From NCBI RefSeq assembly GCF_009755815.1, contig NZ_WRPK01000001.1, forward strand, positions 558,001 to 622,000: a stretch of 64,000 bases of DNA, given 5' to 3'. The position numbers and the translations under genes are program-made. The notes under the pieces were generated by a model. It worked only from the letters and a program-made list of their open reading frames with translations, did no database searches and was not told where the DNA came from. Shown here one piece after another: positions 1 to 11,634 of this stretch. Each line of letters begins with the position of its first letter. Within the stretch, counting starts at the first letter, position 1. The DNA comes from Flavisphingomonas formosensis (GTDB lineage Bacteria > Pseudomonadota > Alphaproteobacteria > Sphingomonadales > Sphingomonadaceae).

Positions 1-103
1 TTTAGCAGCATGCGTAATCGAAGCGCAGGATATATTCGCAAAGCAAAATGAAATCCGGCCAGATTCGGGTGGCTGCTCGCTCCTCCCGCCCGGCGCCGCC
101 CGG

Positions 104-970
104 CTATTGCAACACCGGCACCCCGTTCATCCGCCGGGTGCGGTAATGGCTCGGCGTCTCGCCGAAGCGGCGGCGGAACGCGGTGGCGAAGCTGCCCTGG
201 TGATCATAGCCGAGCTCCGCGGCGATGGCCTTCAGCGGCATTGCGGTTTCCGCGAGCATCCACGCCGCGCGGGTGAACAGCGATCGCTCGACATGGTCCA
301 TCACCGTGCGGCCGGTCGTCGCCTTGAAGGCGCGCATCAGGTGGCGGCGCCCGACGCCGCACAGCTCGGCCAGCTCGCCCACGTCCGGCGGCGGGCGGGT
401 GCGGTCGGCCAGCCGCTCGTCGATGCGCCGCATCTGCCACGGTGCGAGATTGCCCACGTGCAGCCCCTCGCCCCCGCGCACCGTGGCGAAATAGCGGGCC
501 AGCTCGCCGAGCAGCATCAGGCCGAGTCCCGCGATCACCGTGTCGCGTGCGATGCTTGGACGCGGCAATTCGATCGACAGGCGTTCCAGCAGGTCGAGCA
601 CCGCCGGCGCGCGGATGTCGACGCAGGCGGCCAGTTCCTCGCCGCTCGACTCCGGGCCGATCCGGGTCAGCTCGCGAAAGCGATCCTCGTCGAAGCGCGC
701 GATGATGAACTCGCGATTCGGGAAGCCGGGCGAGATGACGTGCAGCGGTGTGCGCGCCGGTACCACGATGGCGGTGCCGAACGGCGAATAGGTGCCGCCC
801 TCGCCCAGGCAGCCCCTGGCGGGCGAAGTGAAGGGCGGCGGCATGTAGATCAGTGACGGCTCGTCGATCTCGTGCGTGCGCTGGAACGGGCCGCTGCTGT
901 GCTGGCTCAGCACCTCGAGCCGGAAATTGGCGAGCTGCAGCTCGGCCGCAGTCCAGAATTCACCTTCCAT
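104..970 (-). CDS. AraC-family transcriptional regulator
   Basis: Predicted 288-residue DNA-binding regulator. The last ~100 residues hold the two helix-turn-helix units of AraC/XylS proteins (DVGELAELCGVGRRHLMRAFKATTG, then PLKAIAAELGYDHQGSFATAFRRRFGETPSHYR). The N-terminal ~180 residues would be the effector or dimerisation part and resemble nothing I can name. I chose the ATG at 970 because GGAGGGA lies just before it; longer starts lack such a site. It is divergent from the DUF1214-like/dehydrogenase pair at 1107, so control of that pair is a reasonable guess. The effector is unknown. Confidence 0.88.
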   Translation of the reverse strand: MEGEFWTAAELQLANFRLEVLSQHSSGPFQRTHEIDEPSLIYMPPPFTSPARGCLGEGGTYSPFGTAIVVPARTPLHVISPGFPNREFIIARFDEDRFRELTRIGPESSGEELAACVDIRAPAVLDLLERLSIELPRPSIARDTVIAGLGLMLLGELARYFATVRGGEGLHVGNLAPWQMRRIDERLADRTRPPPDVGELAELCGVGRRHLMRAFKATTGRTVMDHVERSLFTRAAWMLAETAMPLKAIAAELGYDHQGSFATAFRRRFGETPSHYRTRRMNGVPVLQ

Positions 971-1106
971 GCGTCCCTCCGCGCGCTTTTCGTCGCGTCG
1001 TTCAGATCGCGTCACTTTAGCCGATCCACGTCTCCATCGCCACATGCGTAGCGATTGCTGCCCGCTGCCTGCGCAGTAGAATGAGCGGAGAACCGACGGA
1101 GAGGAT

Positions 1107-2342
1107 ATGAACAACCCGATTGCGACCGAGGAACAGGCCCGCTTCGAGCGCGAGGCGCTGCAGGTGCTGGCCGATCCGCGCATGCAGGCGGCGATTGCCG
1201 ACCGGCGCGCCTACTGGCTGGACAAGGCGCAGCCGCGGCCCGGCATGCGCAAGGCGTTCGACAGCAAATATGACGAGGTGGTGTTCGGCGCGATCATCTG
1301 GTCGCTCAACACCGATGCCGAGCGGCCGGCGGTGGTGACCATCAGCCGCATCCCGCACAGGCTCGGCGGGCTCGACGTGCCGGGATCGCGCTGGGGGCTC
1401 GACAATCCGGACTCGGTCTATCGCGTCATCCCGATCAGCGGGGCGGAGCGGTACGTGATCCGCGGTCGCGTGCCCGAGCATCGTCTGACCGAGAATTATT
1501 TCACCTTGTGGAACGCGCATATGGGCACCGTCGACGTGCTCGACGGCAAGTCGCTGGTGCTGGATGCTGACGGACGGTTCGAAATCGCGGTGGACAGCGA
1601 TTCGAGGGGTGATCGGCCCAACCATGTCCGCTCCTCGCCCGAGGCGGTTGAATTCTACATCCGCGACGTCGTGACCGACTGGGCGCGCGAGCGGCCCAAC
1701 GAACTGTCGATCGAGCGGCTGGGCGGCGCGCCGCAAAAGCCCGAGCGTAGCTTCGACCAGAAGGTCGACGACGCCATCGCGATGCTGACCAGGAATATCG
1801 ACAACACGATGCGCTGGAACGCGCAGGCCACCAACAAGCCTGCCAATGCCTTCGATTTCACCATCGATCGCGACAGCGACGGCGCGTTGCGCAACCAGAT
1901 CTACGTCATGGGCTATTTCGATCTCGCAGAGGATGAGGCGCTGGTGATCGACGTCAATCTCGGCGGCGCCGACTATTTCCTCGCGCCGATCACCAATATC
2001 TGGGGGACCACCAACGACATCGTCCACCGTACCTCCAGCCTCAATCTCACCCAGGCCGTGCGCAACGCGGACGGCACCGTGACCTTCGTCGTCTCGGAGC
2101 GCGATCCGGGCGTCCACAACTGGCTCGACACCTGCGACATGCCGGAAGGGTTGCTCACGCTGCGCTGGGCCGAGTTCGCCAACGGCCGGCCGGACGAAGG
2201 CTTCGGCGCCAGGAGCCGCGTTGTAAAACATGCCGCGCTGAAAGATGCGTTGCGGGCGGAAACGCGCTGGGTGAGCCCGGACGAACGCGAGGCGCAGCGC
2301 GCCGCGCGCGCGGACAGCTATGCATGGCGGATCGCCGAATGA
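1107..2342 (+). CDS. DUF1214-like protein of unknown function
   Basis: A 411-residue soluble protein without signal peptide. The C-terminal third has the pattern expected of DUF1214 proteins: a YFDL/YFLAPITNIWGT stretch, then DGTVTFVVSERDPGVHNWLDT and GLLTLRW. The biochemical role of this family is not established. GGAGAGGAT sits directly before the ATG. The gene overlaps the following short-chain dehydrogenase by ATGA, so the two are co-translated and perhaps act in one catabolic step. The divergent AraC gene is the likely regulator. The family assignment is from motif memory only. Confidence 0.75.
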   Translation: MNNPIATEEQARFEREALQVLADPRMQAAIADRRAYWLDKAQPRPGMRKAFDSKYDEVVFGAIIWSLNTDAERPAVVTISRIPHRLGGLDVPGSRWGLDNPDSVYRVIPISGAERYVIRGRVPEHRLTENYFTLWNAHMGTVDVLDGKSLVLDADGRFEIAVDSDSRGDRPNHVRSSPEAVEFYIRDVVTDWARERPNELSIERLGGAPQKPERSFDQKVDDAIAMLTRNIDNTMRWNAQATNKPANAFDFTIDRDSDGALRNQIYVMGYFDLAEDEALVIDVNLGGADYFLAPITNIWGTTNDIVHRTSSLNLTQAVRNADGTVTFVVSERDPGVHNWLDTCDMPEGLLTLRWAEFANGRPDEGFGARSRVVKHAALKDALRAETRWVSPDEREAQRAARADSYAWRIAE

Positions 2343-3172
2343 GCGGGCGCAGCTGGATCGTCACCGGTTGCTCGACCGGCATCGGCCGGGCGATCGCCGA
2401 GCATATCGTCGCGCTGGGCGACAATGTCGCGGTCACGGCGCGCAAGCCGGCGGACGTCGCCGACATAGTCGCGGGCCGTGACAATGCGATCGCGCTGGCG
2501 CTCGACGTCGCCGATCCGGAGCAGGTGAAGGCCGCCGTCGAGGCGGCCCGCGCCCGGTTCGGCCGGATCGACGTCCTCGTGAACAATGCCGGCTACGGCT
2601 ATGTCGCTTCGATCGAGGAGGGCGACGAGGCCGAGGTGAAGGCCATGTTCGACGTCAACCTGTTCGGCGCAATCCGCATGGCCAAGGCGGTGCTGCCAGA
2701 AATGCGTGCGCGGCGTAGCGGGCACATCATCAACATCTCGTCTCTCGCCGGGCGCATCGCCAATCCCGCCACCGGCTATTACAGCATGTCCAAGCACGCG
2801 CTGGAGGCGATGGGCCAGGCGCTGGCGCGCGAGGTGGCCGAGCTCGGCGTGCGCGTCACCTCGATCGCGGCCGGCATGTTCCGCACCGATTTCTCGGGCC
2901 GCTCGCTGAAGAACGGGGAAGAGGGTATCGCCGATTATAAGGACGGCGTGCATGCCCGCATGGCGCTGGTCCGCTGGGTGGACGGCCGGCAGCAGGGCGA
3001 TCCCGCCAAGCTTGCCGAGGCGGTCGTCGCCGTGGCTGACATGGCGGCGCCACCCATCCAGCTGATCCTCGGCCCGGACGCCTTTGCGGCGATCGAGGCC
3101 CGGATGGCGGAGACACGTGCGTCGATGGAGGAACACCGCGCTTTGACCCATTCTACCGACTTCGTGGCATGA
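2339..3172 (+). CDS. Short-chain dehydrogenase/reductase (SDR)
   Basis: Classical SDR of 277 residues. The Rossmann glycine motif TGCSTGIG is at residues 9-16, NNAG follows in the first third, and the catalytic YSMSK with an upstream Ser (ISSLAG) lies mid-protein. It should catalyse NAD(P)-dependent oxidoreduction of an unknown alcohol or ketone in the cytoplasm. I placed the start at the ATG that overlaps the stop of the DUF1214-like gene (ATGA); an in-frame ATG at 2324 would add five residues. Translational coupling implies a joint role with its neighbour. The substrate cannot be read from the sequence. Confidence 0.9.
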   Translation: MSGRSWIVTGCSTGIGRAIAEHIVALGDNVAVTARKPADVADIVAGRDNAIALALDVADPEQVKAAVEAARARFGRIDVLVNNAGYGYVASIEEGDEAEVKAMFDVNLFGAIRMAKAVLPEMRARRSGHIINISSLAGRIANPATGYYSMSKHALEAMGQALAREVAELGVRVTSIAAGMFRTDFSGRSLKNGEEGIADYKDGVHARMALVRWVDGRQQGDPAKLAEAVVAVADMAAPPIQLILGPDAFAAIEARMAETRASMEEHRALTHSTDFVA

Positions 3173-3218
3173 ACCACACAGTGCGTAGTGATTATGGGAT
3201 TCTTTTGCGCGAAGACGA

Positions 3219-3247
3219 TTGAAAATCACAAAAGCTCTGGATATGCG
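3219..3247 (+). promoter_or_regulatory. Candidate sigma-70 promoter of the TonB receptor
   Basis: TTGAAA at 3219-3224 and TATGCG at 3242-3247 are separated by 17 bp. The spacing is ideal but the -10 element is weak. It lies 64 bp before the receptor ATG, which has a strong AAGGAGGG site. Confidence 0.35.
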
Positions 3248-3310
3248 CAGCGGCGAAAACGACATGCCGCCAGCGCTTTTGCTCCGCGCGGCTAAGGAGG
3301 GAATTTTCGA

Positions 3311-5725
<2,415 letters not shown>

Positions 5726-5752
5726 TCCCTTTCGCAGCGGGGGCGACGAAGA

Positions 5753-5781
5753 TCCTCGGAGGCCTGGCCTCCGGGGATTTT
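5753..5781 (+). terminator. Rho-independent terminator after the TonB receptor
   Basis: An 11-bp stem (5753-5763 with 5767-5777, one G-U pair) closes a CTG loop and is followed by TTTT. It lies 27 bp after the receptor stop codon. Confidence 0.85.
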
Positions 5782-5891
5782 CGCTGTCTGGCGTTCTTCG
5801 GGTCCGCCCTGTCGCGGCGATATTCGCAGGTGATATTGTAATCCTGCGCGGTTTCAGCATCATCGTAGGCGCGGCAGGAAGACCGCAAGGG

Positions 5892-6200
5892 GTGGAGGGC
5901 GGATTGCGGTATCAGAAGCAGGCATTTGGCGAAGGCGAGAAGGTTGCGCTCGACGGCGCGACGTTCACGGCCTGCAGCTTCTACAAGACATGCTTCGAAT
6001 ATAGCGGCGGCGCGCTGCCGGAGTTCATCGATTGCCGCATGGAGGATTGCAACCTGAAGCTCACCGAGGCCGCCGGGCGTACCGCGGCCTTTCTGCGCCG
6101 GGTCTCCGAACGCAATTCGGGCGGCGCCAATGCCGTGCTCGGCATCCTCGGCATCGATCCGGCCGCCACCCCGGTCAGCAAGGCGCCAACACAGAGTTGA
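5892..6200 (+). CDS. Small conserved-looking hypothetical protein
   Basis: A frame of about 100 residues with no family I recognise. It has a Cys-rich centre (FTACSFYKTCFEYSGGALPEFIDCRMEDCNL) reminiscent of a short beta-helical or pentapeptide-like stretch, and an alpha-helical tail. The frame opens with GTG at 5892; a TTG at 5904 preceded by GGAGGGCGGA is an equally plausible start. It ends 31 bp before the threonine aldolase gene and probably shares its transcript. Codon use matches the neighbours. Confidence 0.6.
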   Translation: MEGGLRYQKQAFGEGEKVALDGATFTACSFYKTCFEYSGGALPEFIDCRMEDCNLKLTEAAGRTAAFLRRVSERNSGGANAVLGILGIDPAATPVSKAPTQS

Positions 6201-6231
6201 CGGCGCCCCGGCGCGGTTCCAAGGCGCAGCG

Positions 6232-7233
6232 ATGCGCTTCTTTTCCGACAATGCCGCCCCGGTCTGCCCCCAGGTGATGGAGGCGATCTCCCGTGCCAAC
6301 CATGTCGATACCGCCTATGACGGCGACGCGCTGAGCCAGGGCCTCGATGCGGCCTTTAGCGCGCTGTTCGAGACGGAGGTGGCGGTGCTTTGGGTCACGA
6401 CCGGCACCGCGGCGAACGCGTTGGCGCTTGCTGCGCTGTGCCCGCCGCACGGCGCAGTGGTCACGCATCGCGAAGCCCATATCCAGGCCGACGAATGCAA
6501 TGCGCCGGAATTCTTCACCCATGGCGCCAAGCTGCTGCTCGCCGACGGCGAGGGCGCCAAGCTGACACCGGCGGCGGTGACGGCGGTGCTCGATTCGGTA
6601 CGCGCGGACGTCCATCGTGCGCAGCCGGCGGCGCTCTCGATCACCAACGCCACCGAATATGGGCTGGTCTACACGCCGGACGAGGTCGCCGCGCTGGGTG
6701 CGTTGTGCCGCGCGCGTGGGCTCGGTTTCCACATGGATGGCGCGCGGTTCGCCAATGCGATCGCCCATCTCGGCTGTCATCCCGCCGACGTGACGTGGCG
6801 CGCGGGCGTCGATGCGCTGAGCTTCGGCTTCGTCAAGAATGGCGGCATGTCGGCAGAGGCGCTGGTCTTCTTCCGGCCCGAGCTGGCGGCGGCGACGCAC
6901 TATCGGCGCAAGCGGGCGGGCCACCTGCTCTCCAAGGGGCGCTATCTCGCCGCCCAGATCCATGCGCTGCTCGCAGACGGGCTGTGGATCGAGAATGGCC
7001 GCAAGGCCAATGGCGGCGCCGCACGCATTGCCGCTGCGGCCGGCGACAGGCTGCTCCATCCCGTCCAGGCGAACGAAGTCTTCCTGCGTCTCACGGTCGG
7101 GGAAGCGGCGGCGCTACGTGCGCAGGGCTTTGACTTCTACGATTGGGGGCCGGGCGAAGCGCGTCTCGTCACCTCGTGGAGCCAGCCCGAAACCGAGATC
7201 GCGGCGCTGGCGGCCGCGATCTCGGCGTTGTGA
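6232..7233 (+). CDS. Low-specificity threonine aldolase family protein
   Basis: A 333-residue PLP enzyme of fold type I. The N-terminal FFSDNAAPVCPQVM, the TTGTAANALAL cofactor loop, the HMDGARFANA aspartate motif and SFGFVKNGG with the probable Schiff-base lysine K202 fit the L-threonine (beta-hydroxy amino acid) aldolase family, which cleaves threonine or allo-threonine to glycine and acetaldehyde. The ATG at 6232 gives the family's usual N-terminus; an upstream in-frame ATG would add an unrelated 34 residues. The stop overlaps the GTG of the next transporter gene. Exact substrate preference is not visible. Confidence 0.88.
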   Translation: MRFFSDNAAPVCPQVMEAISRANHVDTAYDGDALSQGLDAAFSALFETEVAVLWVTTGTAANALALAALCPPHGAVVTHREAHIQADECNAPEFFTHGAKLLLADGEGAKLTPAAVTAVLDSVRADVHRAQPAALSITNATEYGLVYTPDEVAALGALCRARGLGFHMDGARFANAIAHLGCHPADVTWRAGVDALSFGFVKNGGMSAEALVFFRPELAAATHYRRKRAGHLLSKGRYLAAQIHALLADGLWIENGRKANGGAARIAAAAGDRLLHPVQANEVFLRLTVGEAAALRAQGFDFYDWGPGEARLVTSWSQPETEIAALAAAISAL

Positions 7234-8162
7234 GCGAGACGCTCACCGGCGAAGCGCCGATCGGCGCGCGGACGCAGGCGCGCGTCCTGATACCCTTCGC
7301 GATCGTCACGCTGGTCTGGAGTTCGACCTGGCTGGTGATTCGCGATCAGCTCGGCACGGTGCCGCCGTCCTGGTCGGTAACCTATCGCTTCGCACTCGCC
7401 GCGGTCGCGATGTTCGCGGTGGCGACGCTGCGGCGCGATCCGATCCGGCTGCGCGGGCGTGATCAGGCGCTGGCCGCGGCGGTGGGGATCGCGCAGTTCA
7501 CGATCAACTTCAATTTCGTCTACCGCGCCGAACATTATGTGACGTCCGGCCTCGTCGCGGTGGTGTTTGCGCTGCTCCTCGTGCCCAATGCGCTGCTCGC
7601 CTGGATCTTCCTGGGCCAAGGCATTTCTCGCCGCTTCCTCGCCGGATCGGCGGTGGCGATCGGTGGGCTCGCAATGCTCTTCCTGCACGAGATCCGGGCA
7701 TCGGCTCACGGCGCGACATCCGTGCTTAGCGGTATCGGCTTCACCCTCGCGGGCGTGCTGTTCGCATCCAGCGCCAACATCCTCCAGGCCACCGATCGGG
7801 CGCGCGCGCTGCCGATGACGACGATGCTCGCCTGGGCCATGCTGTGGGGCGCGCTTGCCGATTTCATCTGGGCCTGGGCCACGGTCGGGCCGCCGCAGAT
7901 CGAGACGCGGCCAAGCTATCTGCTCGGCATCGCCTATCTCGGCCTCATCGGATCGGTGCTCACCTTCCCGCTCTATTTCGGCGTGATCCGGGTAATCGGC
8001 CCGGCCCGCGCGGCCTATTCGAGCGTGCTGATCCCGCTCTTCGCGATGGCGCTGTCCACCCTGTTCGAAGGATATCGCTGGACATGGGAGGCGGCGGCCG
8101 GTGGCGCGCTGACGCTGTTCGGGCTGGTGATCGCATTGAGAGCACGCAGCCCGGCGCGATAG
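7230..8162 (+). CDS. DMT-superfamily (EamA) transporter
   Basis: A 310-residue integral membrane protein with about ten hydrophobic helices arranged as two EamA repeats. Motifs typical of the family are WSSTWLVIRDQLG near the N-terminus and FPLYFGVIRVIGPARAAYSSVLIP in the second repeat. Such proteins export metabolites or amino acids; the cargo here is unknown. The GTG start overlaps the aldolase stop (GTGA), so a role in amino-acid export is a guess from context. The 3' end runs 148 bp into the convergent epimerase-like gene. Confidence 0.87.
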   Translation: MSETLTGEAPIGARTQARVLIPFAIVTLVWSSTWLVIRDQLGTVPPSWSVTYRFALAAVAMFAVATLRRDPIRLRGRDQALAAAVGIAQFTINFNFVYRAEHYVTSGLVAVVFALLLVPNALLAWIFLGQGISRRFLAGSAVAIGGLAMLFLHEIRASAHGATSVLSGIGFTLAGVLFASSANILQATDRARALPMTTMLAWAMLWGALADFIWAWATVGPPQIETRPSYLLGIAYLGLIGSVLTFPLYFGVIRVIGPARAAYSSVLIPLFAMALSTLFEGYRWTWEAAAGGALTLFGLVIALRARSPAR

Positions 8163-8926
8163 TCGGGATAGCGCGGTGCCCAGCCCAGCAGGCGCCGGGC
8201 CTTGCCGTTCGCGACCCGGCGATTCTCCGAATAGAAGCCGCGGGCCGCTGGCGACAGGCCGGCATCGTCCAGCGCCAGCAGCGGCGGCGGCGCCATGCCG
8301 ACTAGGTCGCAGGCCGCCTCGATCACCGCATTCTGGCTGGCCGGACGGTCGTCGGCGAGATTGTAGATGCCCGCCGGCCCTCGATCGATCGCGGCGAGCA
8401 CGCCCGAGACGATGTCGTCGACATGGACGCGGCTGAACACCTGGCCGGCCAGGTCGATGCGATGCGCCTTGCCTTCGCGAACCCTGTCCAGCGCCGATCG
8501 ACCGGGCCCATAGATGCCGGGCAGGCGGAAGACGCGCACGTCGGGGCGCAGCGCGGCCCAGGCGCTGTCCGCCTCGACCCGCGCCGACCGGCGGCCGCCG
8601 CCGATGGGTGCGCTTTCATCGACCCAGGCTCCGCCCGTATCGCCATAGACGCCGGTGGAGGATATATATCCGCACCACGCCAGCGGCGCCCCGGCAATGA
8701 TCGCGCCGTAACGGGCCAGCACCGGATCGCCGTAGCCCTCGGGCGGTACGGAGGAGAGGAGATGGGTCGCGCTGCCGATCGCCGCTTCCACCGCGGCCGT
8801 ATCGTCGAAGGCGCTGTCGCCATCCTCCGTGCGGCGCCGCGTCGCGCTGACGCGCCAGCCGCGCCGGCGCAGAGCGGCGGCGATGCGGCCGGCGGTGTAA
8901 CCCGGTCCGAAAATGTGCATATGCAT
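8015..8926 (-). CDS. NAD-dependent epimerase/dehydratase-like protein
   Basis: A 303-residue atypical (extended) SDR. MHIFGPGYTAGRIA is the Rossmann motif, GYISSTGVYGDTGG contains the Thr/Tyr region, and VFRLPGIYGPGRSALDRV, FSRVHVDDIV and GIYNLADDRPAS follow as in sugar-nucleotide epimerase-like proteins. The ATG at 8926 has GGGAGGA eight bases upstream. The last ~35 residues, from about ITSPNSV on, are antisense to the transporter gene and do not look like a family C-terminus, which suggests that the original stop codon has been lost. Cytoplasmic; substrate unknown. Confidence 0.85.
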   Translation of the reverse strand: MHMHIFGPGYTAGRIAAALRRRGWRVSATRRRTEDGDSAFDDTAAVEAAIGSATHLLSSVPPEGYGDPVLARYGAIIAGAPLAWCGYISSTGVYGDTGGAWVDESAPIGGGRRSARVEADSAWAALRPDVRVFRLPGIYGPGRSALDRVREGKAHRIDLAGQVFSRVHVDDIVSGVLAAIDRGPAGIYNLADDRPASQNAVIEAACDLVGMAPPPLLALDDAGLSPAARGFYSENRRVANGKARRLLGWAPRYPDYRAGLRALNAITSPNSVSAPPAAASHVQRYPSNRVDSAIAKSGISTLE

Positions 8927-9000
8927 GGCTCTGTCCTCCCGCTGCACCGGCACGTCCTGCCGCCATTGAATCGGCCCTGCTCGCCGCGTACATCGGCTCC

Positions 9001-11604
9001 ATGCTTGATATCCAGTCCGCCGCCGCCGAGACTCCCCACCTCATCCGCCGCGAAGACTATCGGCCGCCCGACTGGCTGGTGCCGGATATCGCCCTGGATT
9101 TCGTTCTGGACCCCTCGGCCACGCGGGTAAAAGCGGTGCTCAGCCTCGTACGCAACGGCGCGCATGCGCGGCCGCTGCGCCTGGAAGGGGCGGGACAGGA
9201 GCCGCTTGCACTGCGCCTCGATGGCACACCGCTGGATGCGGATGCCTGGCGGCGCGACGGCATGGCTCTGCTGATCGACCTGCCCGGCGATGCCCACAGG
9301 CTTGAAACCGAAGTGGAGATCGTTCCGGAGACCAATACCCAGCTTATGGGTCTCTATGCGTCGGGTGGCCTGCTCTGCACCCAATGCGAGGCCGAAGGGT
9401 TCCGCCGCATCACCTATTTCCCCGATCGGCCGGACGTGCTCAGCCGCTACAAGGTGCGTATGGAAGCGGATAAGGCGCGCTTCCCGGTGCTGCTCGCCAA
9501 TGGCGATCCGATCGCCCAGGGCGATCTGGAGGGCGGCCGGCACTGGGCCGAATGGCATGATCCCTTCCCCAAGCCCTGCTATCTGTTCGCGCTGGTCGCC
9601 GGCGATCTCGCGGTCAACCGGGACAGTTTCACCACCATGTCGGGCCGCGCAGTGACGCTCGGTATCTGGGTGCGCGAGGCGGACATAGGCAAGACGCATC
9701 ATGCCATGGCCGCGCTCAAGGCCTCGATGGCATGGGACGAGCGCGTCTATGGCCGCGAATATGATCTCGACGTGTTCAACATCGTCGCCGTCTCCGATTT
9801 CAATTTCGGCGCGATGGAGAATAAGGGCCTCAACGTCTTCAACTCGCGCTACATCCTCGCCGATCCCGATACGGCGACCGATGCGGATTACGATGCGGTG
9901 GCAGGTGTCGTGGCGCACGAATATTTCCATAACTGGTCGGGCAACCGCGTCACCTGCCGGGATTGGTTCCAGCTGTCGCTGAAGGAAGGCTTCACCGTCT
10001 TTCGCGATCAGAGCTTCTCGGCCGACCAGGGCTCGGCGGCGGTCAAGCGGATCGAGGACGTCCGCGCGCTGCGCGCTGCGCAGTTCCCGGAGGATGGGGG
10101 GCCGCTCGCCCATCCGATCCGGCCCGAAGCCTATATGGAGATCAGCAACTTCTACACGGCGACCATCTACAACAAGGGCGCCGAGGTGATCCGCATGCTT
10201 TCGACCATCCTGGGTCCCACGGATTTCCGAGCCGGCTGCGATCTCTATTTCACCCAGCATGACGGCACCGCCGCCACCTGCGAGGATTTCGTTGCCGCGA
10301 TGGAGGAAGCGTCGGGCAAGGATCTCGCCCGGTTCCGCCTGTGGTACAGCCAGGCCGGCACACCGCGCGTGCGCGCTTCGATCGACTGGGAAGCGCCGGG
10401 CGGCCGCGCGCGGCTGAAGCTCGCGCAGGACGTGCCGGCGACGCCGGGCCAGCCGGTGAAGGAGCCGATGCCGCTTCCGCTCAAAGTCTCGCTGTTCGGA
10501 GAGCTATCGGGGGAGAGCTTCGGCGGCGAGCGGCTGGTGATGCTCGACGAGGCGCATCAGGAGGTGTTGTTCGAGGGCGTGAGCGAGCGCCCGATTCTTT
10601 CGATCAACCGCGGCTTCTCCGCGCCCGTGATCGTCGAGACCGACCGGTCGGCGGCCGATCTCGCCTTCCTGTCCGGCCATGATGACGATCCCTTCGCCCG
10701 CTACGAGGCGATGCAGCAGCTCATGATCGACACGCTGCTCAGCGCCGTTTCCACCGGCGAGGCGGACCATGCCCCGGTGATCGACGCGGTACGCCGCACC
10801 CTTACCAACAATGCGCTGGACCGCGCCTTCATCGCCGAGGCGGTCCTGCTGCCGACGGAGGCGTTCATTGGCGATCAGATGCTCGTGGTCGATCCCGATG
10901 CGATTCGGCGGGAGCGGGATGCGCTGCGCATCGCGCTGGGCAGCGAGCTGATCGACGAATGGCGCGCTGCCTACGCTGCCAGCAAATCCGGGCCGTTCGA
11001 ATATTCGCCCTCGGCCAAGGGCGCGCGGCGGCTGCGCACCGTGGCGCTCGGCTACATCGCGGCGGCCGGTGTGCCGGATGCGCCCAGGCTCGCCCTTGCC
11101 CAATATCGTGGGGCCGATAACATGACCGACCGGCAGGGCGCGCTCGGCGTGCTCGCCAACGGTACCGCGGCGGAACGCGAGGAGGCGCTCGCCGATTTCT
11201 ATGGCCGCTACAAGGGCGATGCCCTGGTGCTCGACAAATGGTTCACCACCCAGGCCCTCTCCACACGGGACGACACGGTCGAGGTGGTCGAGGCGCTGGC
11301 GCAGCATCCGGATTTCACCCTCGCCAATCCGAACCGCCTGCGTTCGCTGGTCGGTGCCTTCACCGCCAACCAGCGCGCCTTTCACGACGCGTCCGGCCGC
11401 GGCTATCGCTTCCTGGCGGACATGGTGATCGCGGTCGACCGGCTGAACCCGCAGACCGCGGCCAAGCTGATTCCGCCGCTCGGCCGCTGGCGCCGCTTCG
11501 ATACCCATCGCGCCACGTTGATGAAGGCGGAGCTGGAGTGGGTGCTGGCGACACCGGGGCTCTCGAAGGACGTGTTCGAACAGGCTTCGAAAAGCATCGT
11601 CTGA
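9001..11604 (+). CDS. pepN: Aminopeptidase N (M1 family)
   Basis: An 867-residue zinc aminopeptidase, close to the 870 residues of the E. coli enzyme. GAMENKGLNVF is the exopeptidase motif; HEYFH at 306-310 with the Glu of LKEGFTVF form the zinc site. It removes N-terminal residues from peptides in the cytoplasm. Divergent from the epimerase-like gene, and convergent with the glycosyltransferase only 4 bp downstream, where a palindromic repeat may end transcription from both sides. The start lacks a strong Shine-Dalgarno sequence, but the N-terminus aligns with the family. Confidence 0.96.
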   Translation: MLDIQSAAAETPHLIRREDYRPPDWLVPDIALDFVLDPSATRVKAVLSLVRNGAHARPLRLEGAGQEPLALRLDGTPLDADAWRRDGMALLIDLPGDAHRLETEVEIVPETNTQLMGLYASGGLLCTQCEAEGFRRITYFPDRPDVLSRYKVRMEADKARFPVLLANGDPIAQGDLEGGRHWAEWHDPFPKPCYLFALVAGDLAVNRDSFTTMSGRAVTLGIWVREADIGKTHHAMAALKASMAWDERVYGREYDLDVFNIVAVSDFNFGAMENKGLNVFNSRYILADPDTATDADYDAVAGVVAHEYFHNWSGNRVTCRDWFQLSLKEGFTVFRDQSFSADQGSAAVKRIEDVRALRAAQFPEDGGPLAHPIRPEAYMEISNFYTATIYNKGAEVIRMLSTILGPTDFRAGCDLYFTQHDGTAATCEDFVAAMEEASGKDLARFRLWYSQAGTPRVRASIDWEAPGGRARLKLAQDVPATPGQPVKEPMPLPLKVSLFGELSGESFGGERLVMLDEAHQEVLFEGVSERPILSINRGFSAPVIVETDRSAADLAFLSGHDDDPFARYEAMQQLMIDTLLSAVSTGEADHAPVIDAVRRTLTNNALDRAFIAEAVLLPTEAFIGDQMLVVDPDAIRRERDALRIALGSELIDEWRAAYAASKSGPFEYSPSAKGARRLRTVALGYIAAAGVPDAPRLALAQYRGADNMTDRQGALGVLANGTAAEREEALADFYGRYKGDALVLDKWFTTQALSTRDDTVEVVEALAQHPDFTLANPNRLRSLVGAFTANQRAFHDASGRGYRFLADMVIAVDRLNPQTAAKLIPPLGRWRRFDTHRATLMKAELEWVLATPGLSKDVFEQASKSIV

Positions 11605-11607
11605 CCG

Positions 11608-11634
11608 GCTATCCCAGTTTCCGCTGGGATGAAG
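11608..11634 (+). repeat. 27-bp palindromic repeat, single diverged copy
   Basis: Diverged member of the family with consensus GCGATsCCAGC...GCTGGsATGACG also seen at 27227, 27284, 57348 and 57406. Arms ATCCCAG and CTGGGAT are intact. It starts 4 bp after the pepN stop and includes the glycosyltransferase stop codon, so it may act as a bidirectional terminator and encodes that protein's last residues. Confidence 0.75.

Noticed and set aside
8323-10260. A 645-codon minus-strand frame
   Set aside because: Antisense to aminopeptidase N and out of frame with the epimerase-like gene; no motif.
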